Positions 51,406-58,998 of a stretch of 64,000 nt of DNA are shown here, one piece after another. The stretch lies in NCBI GenBank assembly GCA_036521875.1, contig DATDGX010000019.1, positions 1 through 64,000 on the forward strand. Direction: 5' to 3'. Numbering within the stretch: the stretch's first letter is position 1; each line of letters starts with the position of its first letter. The notes beneath the pieces were generated by a model. It did no database searches, was not told the origin of the DNA, and was given only the letters and a program-made list of their open reading frames with translations. The position numbers and the translations under genes were made by a program. The DNA comes from DATDGX01 sp036521875 (GTDB taxonomy: Bacteria; Desulfobacterota; Binatia; Binatales; Binataceae).

Positions 51406-51975
51406 ATGCACTCACAAATGCTTTGGCGCGCCGTCCTCGCAGCGGTGATTCTCGCGCTTACAGGCTTGAGCTCTTTTGCAGGTGCGGCCACCGAAGTCGG
51501 TCAAACAGCACCGGCGCTCGTCGTGCCGGAACTGGACGGTCAGGCATTTGATCTAAGTGCGCAGCGCGGGAAAGTCATAGTGGTGAATTTCTGGGCCACC
51601 TGGTGTCCTCCTTGCCGCGAGGAAATGCCGGCGCTCGACGCTTTCTATCGGCGGTATCATGGTCAAGGCGTTGAAATGATTGGTCTCAGTGCCGACCGGC
51701 CGCGCGACCGGTCCGATGTGAGCAAGGTCATGCAATCATTCAGCTATCCGGCGGCAATGCTGGATGACGCCAAAGTCAACGATTTCGGCACACCCGACGC
51801 TCTGCCGATGACGGTTGTCGTCGATGGAAATGGCGTGGTGCGCGCAAAGCTTACACCCGACCAAAAACCGGTTACGGAGAAGAGTCTTTCGGACGTGGTG
51901 CTACCGCTCCTGCAGAAGACCGCGGCGGATGCTTCACTCGAAAAGAGTGACGGCACTCCCAACGCCAAGCCCTGA
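51406..51975 (+). CDS. TlpA-family thiol-disulfide oxidoreductase
   Basis: 189 residues with an N-terminal signal (LAAVILALTGLSSFAGAA) and thioredoxin fold containing the active site WCPPC in VVNFWATWCPPCREEMPALD. Later FGTPDALPMTVVVDGNGVV holds the cis-proline region. It works in the periplasm as a reductant for apocytochromes or metal sites. The gene follows the porin-like gene by 14 bp and precedes a lipoprotein, SCO and rhodanese genes, so it probably serves the same redox cluster. Confidence 0.88.
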   Translation: MHSQMLWRAVLAAVILALTGLSSFAGAATEVGQTAPALVVPELDGQAFDLSAQRGKVIVVNFWATWCPPCREEMPALDAFYRRYHGQGVEMIGLSADRPRDRSDVSKVMQSFSYPAAMLDDAKVNDFGTPDALPMTVVVDGNGVVRAKLTPDQKPVTEKSLSDVVLPLLQKTAADASLEKSDGTPNAKP

Positions 51976-52055
51976 CCGTCAGGAGGAATCTCATTGCAAC
52001 CGCATAGTGCCTCAGTTCATCGTGACCATCGGTTCAAGAACCCTGACGGATTCCA

Positions 52056-52445
52056 ATGAAGAAGCTCGCTCTAATCACCGTCATCGTGCTGGCCGGATGT
52101 GCTGCGACCAGAACCCCGACCGGTGGCTTGGACCCAAGGCTCGCGGGTTTGGAAGAGAAGAGGCAAATGATCGCCGAGCGTGAGAAACACTGCATCGACG
52201 AAACGCAGACACCTAGCCGTGATGAAATGGCGCGGATAGCAGCAACTCCTGACTACTACGTTGAATTGCGGATCCAGCGGGAAAACGACGAGCGCGATCG
52301 GGAAGTTTCGGAATGCCGCGCCACAGGCGACATGGAAAACGCCGGAATCTCGGAGCAAGAGCGCAAAGAATATGAGCTTCAGGCGCAGCAAGAGCACGAT
52401 CGCGCCGCGCTCATGATGACGCTTACAACCACCAAGCAGCATTGA
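52056..52445 (+). CDS. Small lipoprotein
   Basis: 129 residues with a short signal and lipobox (LITVIVLAGCAAT). The mature part is highly charged and helical (LEEKRQMIAEREKH, ELRIQRENDERDREVSEC) with two cysteines that could form a bridge. No domain was recognised. Lies between the TlpA-like and SCO-like genes, in the same direction. Confidence 0.6.
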   Translation: MKKLALITVIVLAGCAATRTPTGGLDPRLAGLEEKRQMIAEREKHCIDETQTPSRDEMARIAATPDYYVELRIQRENDERDREVSECRATGDMENAGISEQERKEYELQAQQEHDRAALMMTLTTTKQH

Positions 52446-52465
52446 AGTCTATGAAGAGAGGCGCG

Positions 52466-52610
52466 ATGCATTCTCAGCGAAACATTTCGTCGATCACCAA
52501 AAGCTTGCTTCTGACAAATTCTCGTTGTCCTCGCCCCGGTTCTCGGCTGGTTTGCGCTGTTGGCCTACACTTGCGCCGCCGCATTGAGTAACGCACGCTT
52601 AGCTAGTTAA
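52466..52610 (+). pseudogene. Frameshifted small membrane protein remnant
   Basis: From ATG 52466 one frame reads MHSQRNISSITKSLLL; a different frame then continues ILVVLAPVLGWFALLAYTCA and ends LSNARLAS at 52610. The two halves would join into a short single-pass membrane protein of about 50 residues if one frameshift were repaired. It occupies the gap just upstream of the SCO-like gene. Confidence 0.35.
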
Positions 52611-52619
52611 GGACGTAAT

Positions 52620-53216
52620 ATGAGTATTCATCGTGATCTCAGATCACTCGTCATCATGGTAGTAATGACGTCGAGCCTATTCGCGGCTGCTGGATGCCAC
52701 CGCGACTCGGAGGGTGGCGTCGCCACCGCAAGCTGCCTCACCGACACCAAGCTGGTCGATCAGAATGGCAACACGGTCACGCTCTCTTCGCTCAAGGGCA
52801 AGCCGATGGTGGTGGATTTTATCTATACGTCGTGCCCGGGACCGTGCCTGATGGAGACGGCAAAGTTGGCCAACGTCGCGCTGCGGCTCGGCGGCGACCT
52901 GGGTTCGAAAGTGACGATCGTTTCGCTCAGCGTCGATCCGGAGCATGACGGACCCAAACAGTTGCTCGATTACTCACGTCAGCAAGGAGCGGACGAGAAA
53001 GGATGGTATTTTCTGACCGGAGGTTCCGGAGACATCGATAGGGCGCTGGCGGGTTTCAATCTCAGCCGGCAAATCCAGCCGGACGGCTCGGTCGGGCACC
53101 TGGTCGATATGATGCTGATCGGACCGGATGGACGGTTGATCCGCGAATACAACGGCGAAATCGTAAAGGCGCAGGACATCGTCGATGACGTCAAGAAAAC
53201 CTTGAACAAGGGTTGA
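52620..53216 (+). CDS. SCO1/SenC-family protein
   Basis: 198 residues. A signal segment (LVIMVVMTSSLFAAAGC) ends in a lipobox-like AAAGC. The fold has FIYTSCPGPCLMETAKLANV with the CxxxC copper site, and later VSLSVDPEHDGPKQLLDYSR with the SCO-type DPEHD region. SCO proteins deliver copper or act as thiol reductases for cytochrome c oxidase and related enzymes. Placed in the cluster leading to the amine dehydrogenase, it may handle copper or thiols for that system; this is inferred from context. Confidence 0.88.
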   Translation: MSIHRDLRSLVIMVVMTSSLFAAAGCHRDSEGGVATASCLTDTKLVDQNGNTVTLSSLKGKPMVVDFIYTSCPGPCLMETAKLANVALRLGGDLGSKVTIVSLSVDPEHDGPKQLLDYSRQQGADEKGWYFLTGGSGDIDRALAGFNLSRQIQPDGSVGHLVDMMLIGPDGRLIREYNGEIVKAQDIVDDVKKTLNKG

Positions 53217-53251
53217 TAGGTGCAACCGTCCCTCCCACTGATTTGCTCAAT

Positions 53252-53842
53252 ATGACTTCAACAGTATCGACCGTCACCGCTGATTCGGCGGGCCTGCTTC
53301 CAGCGCGAAGTCTCGGAGCGCAGATTCTGCGCGACCTCGGCGGCGTCGCCCTGCTTGCAATCGCGTCCCTCGTGGCTGGACTCGTGATGAACCGTTTTTC
53401 GTCCGCACCCCTTCCGATCGCCTATCAAACGCCGGAACAGCGGTTCGATGTCGAGTTGACGACTCTGGTCGCGGCGCCCCCGTTCAAGATCGCGCCCGCG
53501 GCAACCGTCGGACTTGAGGAATTCCATTCCGCCGTCGACAGCAAAAGCGCGCTCATCCTGGATGCCCGGCCGTCGGTGTTCTTCGAGCAGGGACACGTCC
53601 CGGGAGCGTACAATCTCGCGCGAGACGACTTTGCGCACGACTATCGGGACCTGGCCGGGGTGCTGCGGGCCGCCCATGACAAGCCGATCATCGTGTACTG
53701 CTCCGGCGGCGACTGTCATGACAGCCGCCTGGTCGCAAACGCGTTGCTGAGCCTCGGCTTCAGCAATGTGAGCATCTTCACTGGCGGGTGGGAGGCATGG
53801 TCGGCGGCGGGACTGCCGGCATCGACGGGGAGCGGACGATAA
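53252..53842 (+). CDS. Membrane-anchored rhodanese-domain protein
   Basis: 196 residues from ATG 53252. One hydrophobic anchor near residues 30-45 (GGVALLAIASLVAGLVM) precedes a rhodanese domain: SALILDARPSVFFEQGHVPGA and the active loop VYCSGGDCHDSRL, with the catalytic cysteine in CSGGDC. The anchor places the domain in the periplasm. It may move sulfur or sense it for the cluster. Its stop codon overlaps the next ATG by one base (TAATG), which implies translational coupling. Confidence 0.85.
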   Translation: MTSTVSTVTADSAGLLPARSLGAQILRDLGGVALLAIASLVAGLVMNRFSSAPLPIAYQTPEQRFDVELTTLVAAPPFKIAPAATVGLEEFHSAVDSKSALILDARPSVFFEQGHVPGAYNLARDDFAHDYRDLAGVLRAAHDKPIIVYCSGGDCHDSRLVANALLSLGFSNVSIFTGGWEAWSAAGLPASTGSGR

Positions 53843-54315
53843 TGTCTCCCGACAATTCGCGCCGCTATGTCGTGGTCGCGATCAGCGTGGCCCTGGCTGC
53901 TGTATTCATCTACGCGGGCATCGACAAGATCCGCGACCCGCTGCAGTTCGCGGATAGCATCGCTGGATTCGCGATCCTGCCGGCGCTGCTCATCAACCTG
54001 CTGGCGCTGGGTCTCCCGCCCTTCGAGATCGCATGCGGCCTCTTGTTGCTCGGGCCATGGACCAGGCGGGTCGGCTCGCTCGCGGTCGCTGTCATCTCGG
54101 TAGTATTTTTCACGGCGTTGGCGTCCGCACTGCTTCGGGGTCTCACACTCGACTGCGGATGCTTCGGGACCGGCGCGCCATCGCGACCGCGAATGTGGCT
54201 GGAGCTTGCACTGGACGCGGTGTTGTTTTCGGGCGCGCTGTTCGTCTATCTACGCTCGATAGAAGGTCTCACGACGAACGGCCGGCGGCTCAGGCGCCAT
54301 GCAGGCGTCGCTTGA
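53842..54315 (+). CDS. MauE/DoxX-type membrane protein (first copy)
   Basis: 157 residues with four membrane segments (VVVAISVALAAVFIYAGIDK, FAILPALLINLLALG and others) and the DCGCFG motif in LTLDCGCFGTG. This matches the MauE/DoxX redox-associated family, which supports disulfide formation in methylamine dehydrogenase maturation. It is a second MauE-like gene in addition to 56239-56796 and is immediately followed by a fossil of the start of mauB, which makes it a possible remnant of an older mau operon. Confidence 0.8.
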   Translation: MSPDNSRRYVVVAISVALAAVFIYAGIDKIRDPLQFADSIAGFAILPALLINLLALGLPPFEIACGLLLLGPWTRRVGSLAVAVISVVFFTALASALLRGLTLDCGCFGTGAPSRPRMWLELALDAVLFSGALFVYLRSIEGLTTNGRRLRRHAGVA

Positions 54316-54349
54316 TCTGAAGCACGCGCGCTAAGCGGGCGAGGCGCAA

Positions 54350-54430
54350 ATGAATCGGCGCGCCGTAATCGTCGCAAGTGCACTCCTGGGCTCGCTGCTT
54401 TGCATTCATGGCGGCGCGGAAACTTTTTAA
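54350..54430 (+). pseudogene. Truncated 5' end of an amine dehydrogenase large-subunit gene
   Basis: The 27-codon frame reads MNRRAVIVASALLGSLLC and ends early. Upstream and coding bases parallel the real start at 55057 (MNRRAAIIAVALIGVLLC), including ..GGCTCAAATGAATCGGC-type context, with about 25% divergence. The shared ~80 bp lies on both sides of the cupin gene, so the latter sits between a fossil and the live gene. A signal-peptide-only relic remains. Confidence 0.7.
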
Positions 54431-54513
54431 AATTTATACAGAGAGAACCAGACTTTTAGTATGAAGCACTCCCTTCTTCTCATGCTCGCGGCCTGTTACT
54501 TCTAACCAATACG

Positions 54514-54900
54514 GTGGCCGGTTCCGCGGAGTCTGTGACCTCTCCAGCAACTCCGGAAGGTGAGCAAGAAGAGGTTTTGTTTCAGAAGACTTTGGAAAGT
54601 AATCCACCGAAAGACATAGTGCTGATGACCGTCGAATATGCGCCGGGAGCTGGCGACTCCCCTCACCTACACCCCGGCTACGCTTTTGTTTACGTGATGG
54701 CTGGCGAAATGGTTTCTCAGCTCGATGGGCAATCAAAACAGGTATATCGCAGCGGTCAGTCGTGGTTCGAACAACCATACGAGCATCACGTAACCTGCAG
54801 GAACGCGAGCACCAGCAAGCCTGCGAAGATACTGGTCTTTTTTCTCCTGGAGCACGGCTCCAAAAACACCATCGACTTGCCTGAAGCGGAACATAAATAG
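54514..54900 (+). CDS. Cupin-domain protein, leader probably frameshifted
   Basis: A 128-residue cupin protein: HLHPGYAFVYVMAGEM gives the first metal motif and HHVTCRN the second, with FEQPYE between. The GTG at 54514 begins inside a would-be signal sequence. An ATG at 54461 starts MKHSLLLMLAA, and the neighbouring frame continues LLLTNTVAGSAESVTS into the cupin, so one frameshift seems to split the signal peptide. As annotated it would lack an export signal. GC is lower than in the flanking amine-dehydrogenase genes. Function is unknown; it may be a late insertion. Confidence 0.6.
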   Translation: MAGSAESVTSPATPEGEQEEVLFQKTLESNPPKDIVLMTVEYAPGAGDSPHLHPGYAFVYVMAGEMVSQLDGQSKQVYRSGQSWFEQPYEHHVTCRNASTSKPAKILVFFLLEHGSKNTIDLPEAEHK

Positions 54901-54902
54901 GC

Positions 54903-55056
54903 AAATCCTGCTCAAGTGGCGGCGTGGCCTATGAAGTCGATGCGCGTGCCGGAATTGCCCGAATTTCCTGAGGGCCTCGGCAGCAAATAGCGAATCGGCT
55001 GCGCGCGAGGCCGCTTGACCTGGCCGAAGGCCGCGTACTAAGCAGGCTAGGCTCAA
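54903..55056. other. Gap upstream of mauB
   Basis: About 150 bp with no recognised gene. Its last part (about 55025-55056) parallels the sequence upstream of the mauB fossil near 54350, supporting an ancestral duplication of the mauB 5' region. Confidence 0.4.
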
Positions 55057-56202
55057 ATGAATCGGCGCGCCGCAATCATCGCAGTCGCATTGATCGGCGT
55101 GCTGCTTTGCGTTCGCGAGGCAGCGCTCGCCGAGCTTCCCATCGACCAGATGAAGACGCTCGAGCTCGGCGCGCCCGCGCCGAACTGGGTATATGTACTC
55201 GATGCCCAGTATCCCGCCGCGATGATTAGTAAAGTACATATTATCGATGGCGACTCGCGGAAACTCCTCGGTCAAATCAACGGCGGCTATCTGAGTAATT
55301 TTGCGCTAGCGCGGAACCATCGCGAAATATACATGATCGATACTTACTACTCGCGCGGATGGCGCGGGACGCGCACCGACGTGGTATCTATTTTCGACGC
55401 GAAAACACTCACGGTAATCGGCGAAATAGAAATTCCTCCCAAGCGAATCCTGATCGTTCCAAAGCCTGACACCACCGCGCTCACGCCCGATGGCAGGTTT
55501 CTGTTCGTCGCCAACATGACGCCCGCGACCTCGGTGAGCGTCGTCGATCTGAAGGCGCGCAAATTCGCCGGCGAGATCGACATCCCTGGATGCGCCCAGG
55601 TGCTGGCCGCCGGCAATCGCCGCTTCGCCTCGATATGCGGGGATGGCTCGATGCTGACCGTGGATATCGACGATTCCGGCAAGCTCAGGAACCGCAAGCA
55701 GGGCAAGCCGTTCTTCGATCCGAACCAGGACCCGGTGTTCGACCAGCCGGTGATGATCGGCGCCAGGGCGTACTTCGTTTCCTATCACGGGATGGTTCAC
55801 GCGGTCGATCTCGCGGGCGAGCAACCGGTGGCGGAGCCGCAATGGCCGATTCTGTCCAGCGAAGATCAGAACCAGTCATGGCGGCCCGGCGGATGGCAGG
55901 TGATCGCGGCGGACCAGAAGTCCGGGCGCCTGTATATAATGATGCATCAGGGCGGCGAGTGGACGCACAAGCAGTTTGGCAAGGAAGTGTGGGTATTCGA
56001 CGCGGCGACGAAAAAGCGCATCAGACGGATCCAGTTGAAAACTGAGGCATACTCAATTCTCGCGAGCCAGGGTGACAAGCCTATGCTATTTGGTTTGTCG
56101 CTAGTGCAGAGCCAGCTCGAGACCTATAGCGCGGCGGATGGAAAATACCTCGGCGTGTATCAGGGCCTCGGCACGCCATTCGTGCTGTACGGATCGCAAT
56201 AG
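55057..56202 (+). CDS. mauB: Amine dehydrogenase large (heavy) subunit
   Basis: 381 residues, close to the usual length for MauB/AauB. A signal peptide (AAIIAVALIGVLLCVREAALA) is followed by a seven-bladed propeller-like region: VYVLDAQYPAAMISKVHIIDGDS, NFALARNHREIYMIDTYYSRGWRGTRTDVV, PDGRFLFVANMTPATSVSVVDL, YFVSYHGMVHAVDL and LYIMMHQGGEWTHKQFGKEVWVFD. The Y-S-R-G-x-R-G-x-R-T-D motif is a hallmark of these dehydrogenases. It forms an alpha2beta2 enzyme with the light chain (MauA), oxidising primary amines in the periplasm. Methylamine-specific (mau) and aromatic-amine (aau) forms cannot be separated by motif. Confidence 0.92.
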   Translation: MNRRAAIIAVALIGVLLCVREAALAELPIDQMKTLELGAPAPNWVYVLDAQYPAAMISKVHIIDGDSRKLLGQINGGYLSNFALARNHREIYMIDTYYSRGWRGTRTDVVSIFDAKTLTVIGEIEIPPKRILIVPKPDTTALTPDGRFLFVANMTPATSVSVVDLKARKFAGEIDIPGCAQVLAAGNRRFASICGDGSMLTVDIDDSGKLRNRKQGKPFFDPNQDPVFDQPVMIGARAYFVSYHGMVHAVDLAGEQPVAEPQWPILSSEDQNQSWRPGGWQVIAADQKSGRLYIMMHQGGEWTHKQFGKEVWVFDAATKKRIRRIQLKTEAYSILASQGDKPMLFGLSLVQSQLETYSAADGKYLGVYQGLGTPFVLYGSQ

Positions 56203-56238
56203 TCACAAGCGTGCAATCGAAGTTGCAACTGAGTTGAG

Positions 56239-56796
56239 ATGAATGTGCTAGTGCCGATAGACCCGGTAGCAATCTGGATCGCAGCTCTTTCGTTGGCGAT
56301 CATATTCGTCGCGTCGGCGGCGCTGAAGCTCGCGGATCTGGGACAGTTCCGCGGCGCGGTGGTGAACTATCGGATTCTTCCCGAGGCGATCGCCGGCGCG
56401 GTCGCGTCGATGATTCCAGTCGCCGAGCTTGCGGGCGCCGTCGGGATTTTGCTGCCGGAGACGCATGCGATGGCCGCCGCGCTAATGGTCGCGATGCTGA
56501 TCGCGTTCACTGCCGCAATCGCAGCGAACCTGATCCGCGGCCGGCGCCACGTCGATTGCGGATGCTTTGGCGCGGCTCTCCGCCAGGAGCTTAGCTGGTG
56601 GCTGGTGGCGCGCAACGCCGCGCTTGCGATTCTCGCGATCGTCGCGGCGGATGGCGGCGACGGCCGCGTGCTGGCGCGCTTCGATATCGTCACGATCGGA
56701 TTTGGCGCCGCTTCCATCGTCCTGCTTTATTCCGCCGCGAATTACCTGCTGGCGAATGCGCCCGCGATGCGAGCGCTGGTGACGCAAGATGCCTGA
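56239..56796 (+). CDS. mauE: Methylamine utilization protein MauE
   Basis: 185 residues with several membrane segments (WIAALSLAIIFVASAALK, AMAAALMVAMLIAFTAAIAA) and the DCGCFG motif typical of MauE, which assists disulfide formation in the light chain. It overlaps mauD by 8 bp and is 36 bp after mauB, giving the canonical BEDA order. A related gene occurs at 53842-54315. Confidence 0.9.
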   Translation: MNVLVPIDPVAIWIAALSLAIIFVASAALKLADLGQFRGAVVNYRILPEAIAGAVASMIPVAELAGAVGILLPETHAMAAALMVAMLIAFTAAIAANLIRGRRHVDCGCFGAALRQELSWWLVARNAALAILAIVAADGGDGRVLARFDIVTIGFGAASIVLLYSAANYLLANAPAMRALVTQDA

Positions 56797-57451
56797 GGCG
56801 CTGTACGTTTCGCAGGCGGTTCTCTGGATCGTGGTGGCGGTCCTCGCCGCGATGGTGCTGGCGCTCGCCCGCCAGGTCGGCGTGCTGCACGAGCGCGTCG
56901 CGCCGATGGGCGCGTTGATGATCGATCGCGGTCCGCGCGTCGGCGAGAAGGCGCCGGTCTTCGAGCTGCCAGATCTCGCGCGCCGCGCGGTGAAGGTCGG
57001 CGCGCCGAATCCCGACGGCAGGAGCACGCTGCTGATGTTCGTGTCGCCGACCTGCCCGGTCTGCAAGAAGCTGTTTCCGATCGTGAAGTCGATCGCACAA
57101 GATGAAGCGCGATGGCTCGACGTGGTATTCGCGAGCGACGGCGAGGAGGCGGAGCAGCGGCGCCTGGTTCGCGCGAGCCGCCTCGAGTCGTTTCCGCTGC
57201 TGCTCTCCCGCGAACTCGGGATGACCTACCAGATTGGCAAGCTGCCGTACGTGGTGCTGATCGACGAGGAGGGCGTGGTGCGCGCGAAGGGGCTGGTCAA
57301 CACCCGCGAGCATCTGGAGAGCGTGCTGGAGGCCAAGCAGATGCGGGTCGCGTCGCTCAATGAATATCTCGAGAGCCGGCATGATCATGGCGCGGCCGGC
57401 GCGGTCCTTTCCAACGGGGAGAGAGGCGGCAAGCATCATGGAAATGGATAA
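56789..57451 (+). CDS. mauD: Methylamine dehydrogenase accessory protein MauD
   Basis: 220 residues with a single N-terminal anchor (LWIVVAVLAAMVLALARQVG) and a thioredoxin-like domain whose active site is CPVC (SPTCPVCKKLFPIV). This protein is known to be needed for correct disulfide formation in the light chain. It overlaps mauE by 8 bp at its start and mauA by 14 bp at its end. The C-terminal tail is short and charged. Confidence 0.92.
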   Translation: MPEALYVSQAVLWIVVAVLAAMVLALARQVGVLHERVAPMGALMIDRGPRVGEKAPVFELPDLARRAVKVGAPNPDGRSTLLMFVSPTCPVCKKLFPIVKSIAQDEARWLDVVFASDGEEAEQRRLVRASRLESFPLLLSRELGMTYQIGKLPYVVLIDEEGVVRAKGLVNTREHLESVLEAKQMRVASLNEYLESRHDHGAAGAVLSNGERGGKHHGNG

Positions 57452-57947
57452 GCTCGTCGAGCGGATGACGCGCGCGGTCGCCAGGCGGACTTCGCGGCGC
57501 AGCTTCCTCGCCTGGGTCGGAAGGGTGGTGCTCGGCGCCACCATGTTCCCGCTATTGCCGGTCGACCGCGTCGCCGCCGCCGCGAACAACCCGGGGCCCA
57601 ACGCCAACCTCAATGACGATACCGCATGTGACTATTGGAAGTACTGCGCGATCGATGGGTTCCTGTGCTCGTGTTGCGGCGGCGGCTCGCACGATTGCCC
57701 GCCCGGCGCGATACCGTCGCCAACTTCGTGGGTCGGCACCTGTCACCATCCGGGTGACGGCAAAGACTATATAGTCAGTTACCGCGATTGCTGCGGGAAA
57801 ACGCCGTGCGGACGATGTATCTGCGGCAACACGATCGGCGATATGCCCGTCTACCGCCCGCAGCTCGACAGCGATCTCGTCTGGTGCTTCGGCGCTCCCA
57901 ACATGGTCTATCACTGCTCGACCGCCGAAATTGTCGGAGTGAAGTGA
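57438..57947 (+). CDS. mauA: Amine dehydrogenase light chain (TTQ-containing)
   Basis: 169 residues. An unusually placed twin-arginine segment (RRTSRRSFLAWVG) and hydrophobic stretch form a long leader. The mature part carries CDYWKYCAIDGFLCSCCGG, W98 in TSWVGTC and W149 in LVWCFG; these two tryptophans correspond to the pair that forms the tryptophan tryptophylquinone cofactor. Fourteen cysteines remain after the leader (twelve is usual, six disulfides), with extra cysteines at positions 80 and 124. Overlaps mauD by 14 bp. The stop lies within a repeat. Confidence 0.93.
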   Translation: MEMDKLVERMTRAVARRTSRRSFLAWVGRVVLGATMFPLLPVDRVAAAANNPGPNANLNDDTACDYWKYCAIDGFLCSCCGGGSHDCPPGAIPSPTSWVGTCHHPGDGKDYIVSYRDCCGKTPCGRCICGNTIGDMPVYRPQLDSDLVWCFGAPNMVYHCSTAEIVGVK

Positions 57948-58010
57948 CTAATGCCGGAGCGAAGTGACTATTGCCGGCTGAACCGAGTTTACTATTATCG
58001 GAGTGACGTG
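57935..58010 (+). repeat. 20-24 bp tandem repeats over the mauA stop codon
   Basis: Units: CGGAGTGAAGTGACTAATGC (57935-57954), CGGAGCGAAGTGACTATTGC (57955-57974), a 24-bp diverged copy and a partial fourth. The mauA stop (57945-57947) falls in unit 1. TGACTAATG-like cores recur at 17971 and near 61150. Confidence 0.65.
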
Positions 58011-58015
58011 GCGCG

Positions 58016-58510
58016 TTGAAGCTTGCGCTCGCGTCCATCGTTTTCGCCGCCGCGACAGTCGCGTGCGCGCGCGGTTTCGCGGCGGAGAGCGTCGTCTACC
58101 AGGCCAAGTGCGCGGTGTGCCATCAAGCGGCGGGTCAGGGCGTCGCCGGCGTCTATCCTCCGCTTGCGGATTCGATCGGCGCTTATCTCCGCGTCGCCGA
58201 GGGGCGGCGCTATCTCGCGAGCGTGGTTGTATTCGGAATGTCGGGACCGATCGAAGTGGCGGGCCAGACCTACAACGGCCTGATGCTGCCGCAGGGCGAT
58301 TTGACGGACGCCCAGCTCGCCGGCGCGCTCAACTTCGTACTCGAATCGTTCGACGCGAAGCTACTGCCCCAAGGATTCAAGGCCATTGCGCCGGAGGAAT
58401 TAAAGAGAGCGCGCGCGGCGCATCTCACGGCAGGCGATCTAAGTCGCCAGCGCCAGGCGATGCTCGAGGCGCTGAAGCACGCTGGGGGCGCGAGCGCGGC
58501 TATCCGATGA
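58016..58510 (+). CDS. Monoheme cytochrome c (first)
   Basis: 164 residues from TTG 58016 (LKLALASIVFAAATVACARG, a signal peptide). The single heme site is CAVCH at about residue 32, and a methionine in YNGLMLPQ fits the distal ligand of small class I cytochromes. Likely electron acceptor for the amine dehydrogenase in the periplasm, in place of amicyanin. It overlaps the next gene's start by 4 bp (ATGA). No protein domain other than cytochrome c is evident. Confidence 0.82.
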   Translation: MKLALASIVFAAATVACARGFAAESVVYQAKCAVCHQAAGQGVAGVYPPLADSIGAYLRVAEGRRYLASVVVFGMSGPIEVAGQTYNGLMLPQGDLTDAQLAGALNFVLESFDAKLLPQGFKAIAPEELKRARAAHLTAGDLSRQRQAMLEALKHAGGASAAIR

Positions 58511-58950
58511 AAGCGTTGCAAAGCCGCGCCGCGGTGCTCGCGATGGTGATCGGAGTGCTCGCGCCGGCGCACACCGCGCTCGGGCAACCGGCAAGTCAGC
58601 TCTACCTGCTCAACTGCTGGGGATGTCATCGGCCGAACGGCGAGGAAATCCCAGGCACGGCGCCGTCGCTCAAAGGCGCGGCGGATTTTCTGCGCGTGCC
58701 CGGTGGGCGTGCGTACCTGATTCGGGTGCCGGGAGTGGCAGAGTCGGCGCTCGACGACGCGCAAGTGGCTGCGGTCATGAACTGGATATTGAATTCCTTC
58801 AGCAAGGATCGGCTGGCGGCGGATTTCACTCCCTACGATGCCGCCGAGATAAGGAAGTATCGCGCGGAGCGGATGCTCGACGTGGTGGGAACGCGCAAGG
58901 CGCTGGTCGCGAAAATGATCGCGCTGAAAGTGCGCTCGCGAGATGAGTAG
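58507..58950 (+). CDS. Monoheme cytochrome c-like protein (second)
   Basis: 147 residues from ATG 58507 (MKALQSRAAVLAMVIGVLA) with a signal sequence. The heme motif is CWGCH (YLLNCWGCHRPNGEEIPG). After it, the typical cytochrome c loop continues to AAVMNWILNSFSKDR. The start overlaps the preceding cytochrome gene. Its position suggests a second carrier or a maturation factor for the dehydrogenase. Neither gene has the two heme motifs of MauG. Confidence 0.8.
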   Translation: MKALQSRAAVLAMVIGVLAPAHTALGQPASQLYLLNCWGCHRPNGEEIPGTAPSLKGAADFLRVPGGRAYLIRVPGVAESALDDAQVAAVMNWILNSFSKDRLAADFTPYDAAEIRKYRAERMLDVVGTRKALVAKMIALKVRSRDE

Positions 58951-58998
58951 CGACAGATACCGGGACGCCCACAGCGCATCGAGTATCCGAGGGACTAG

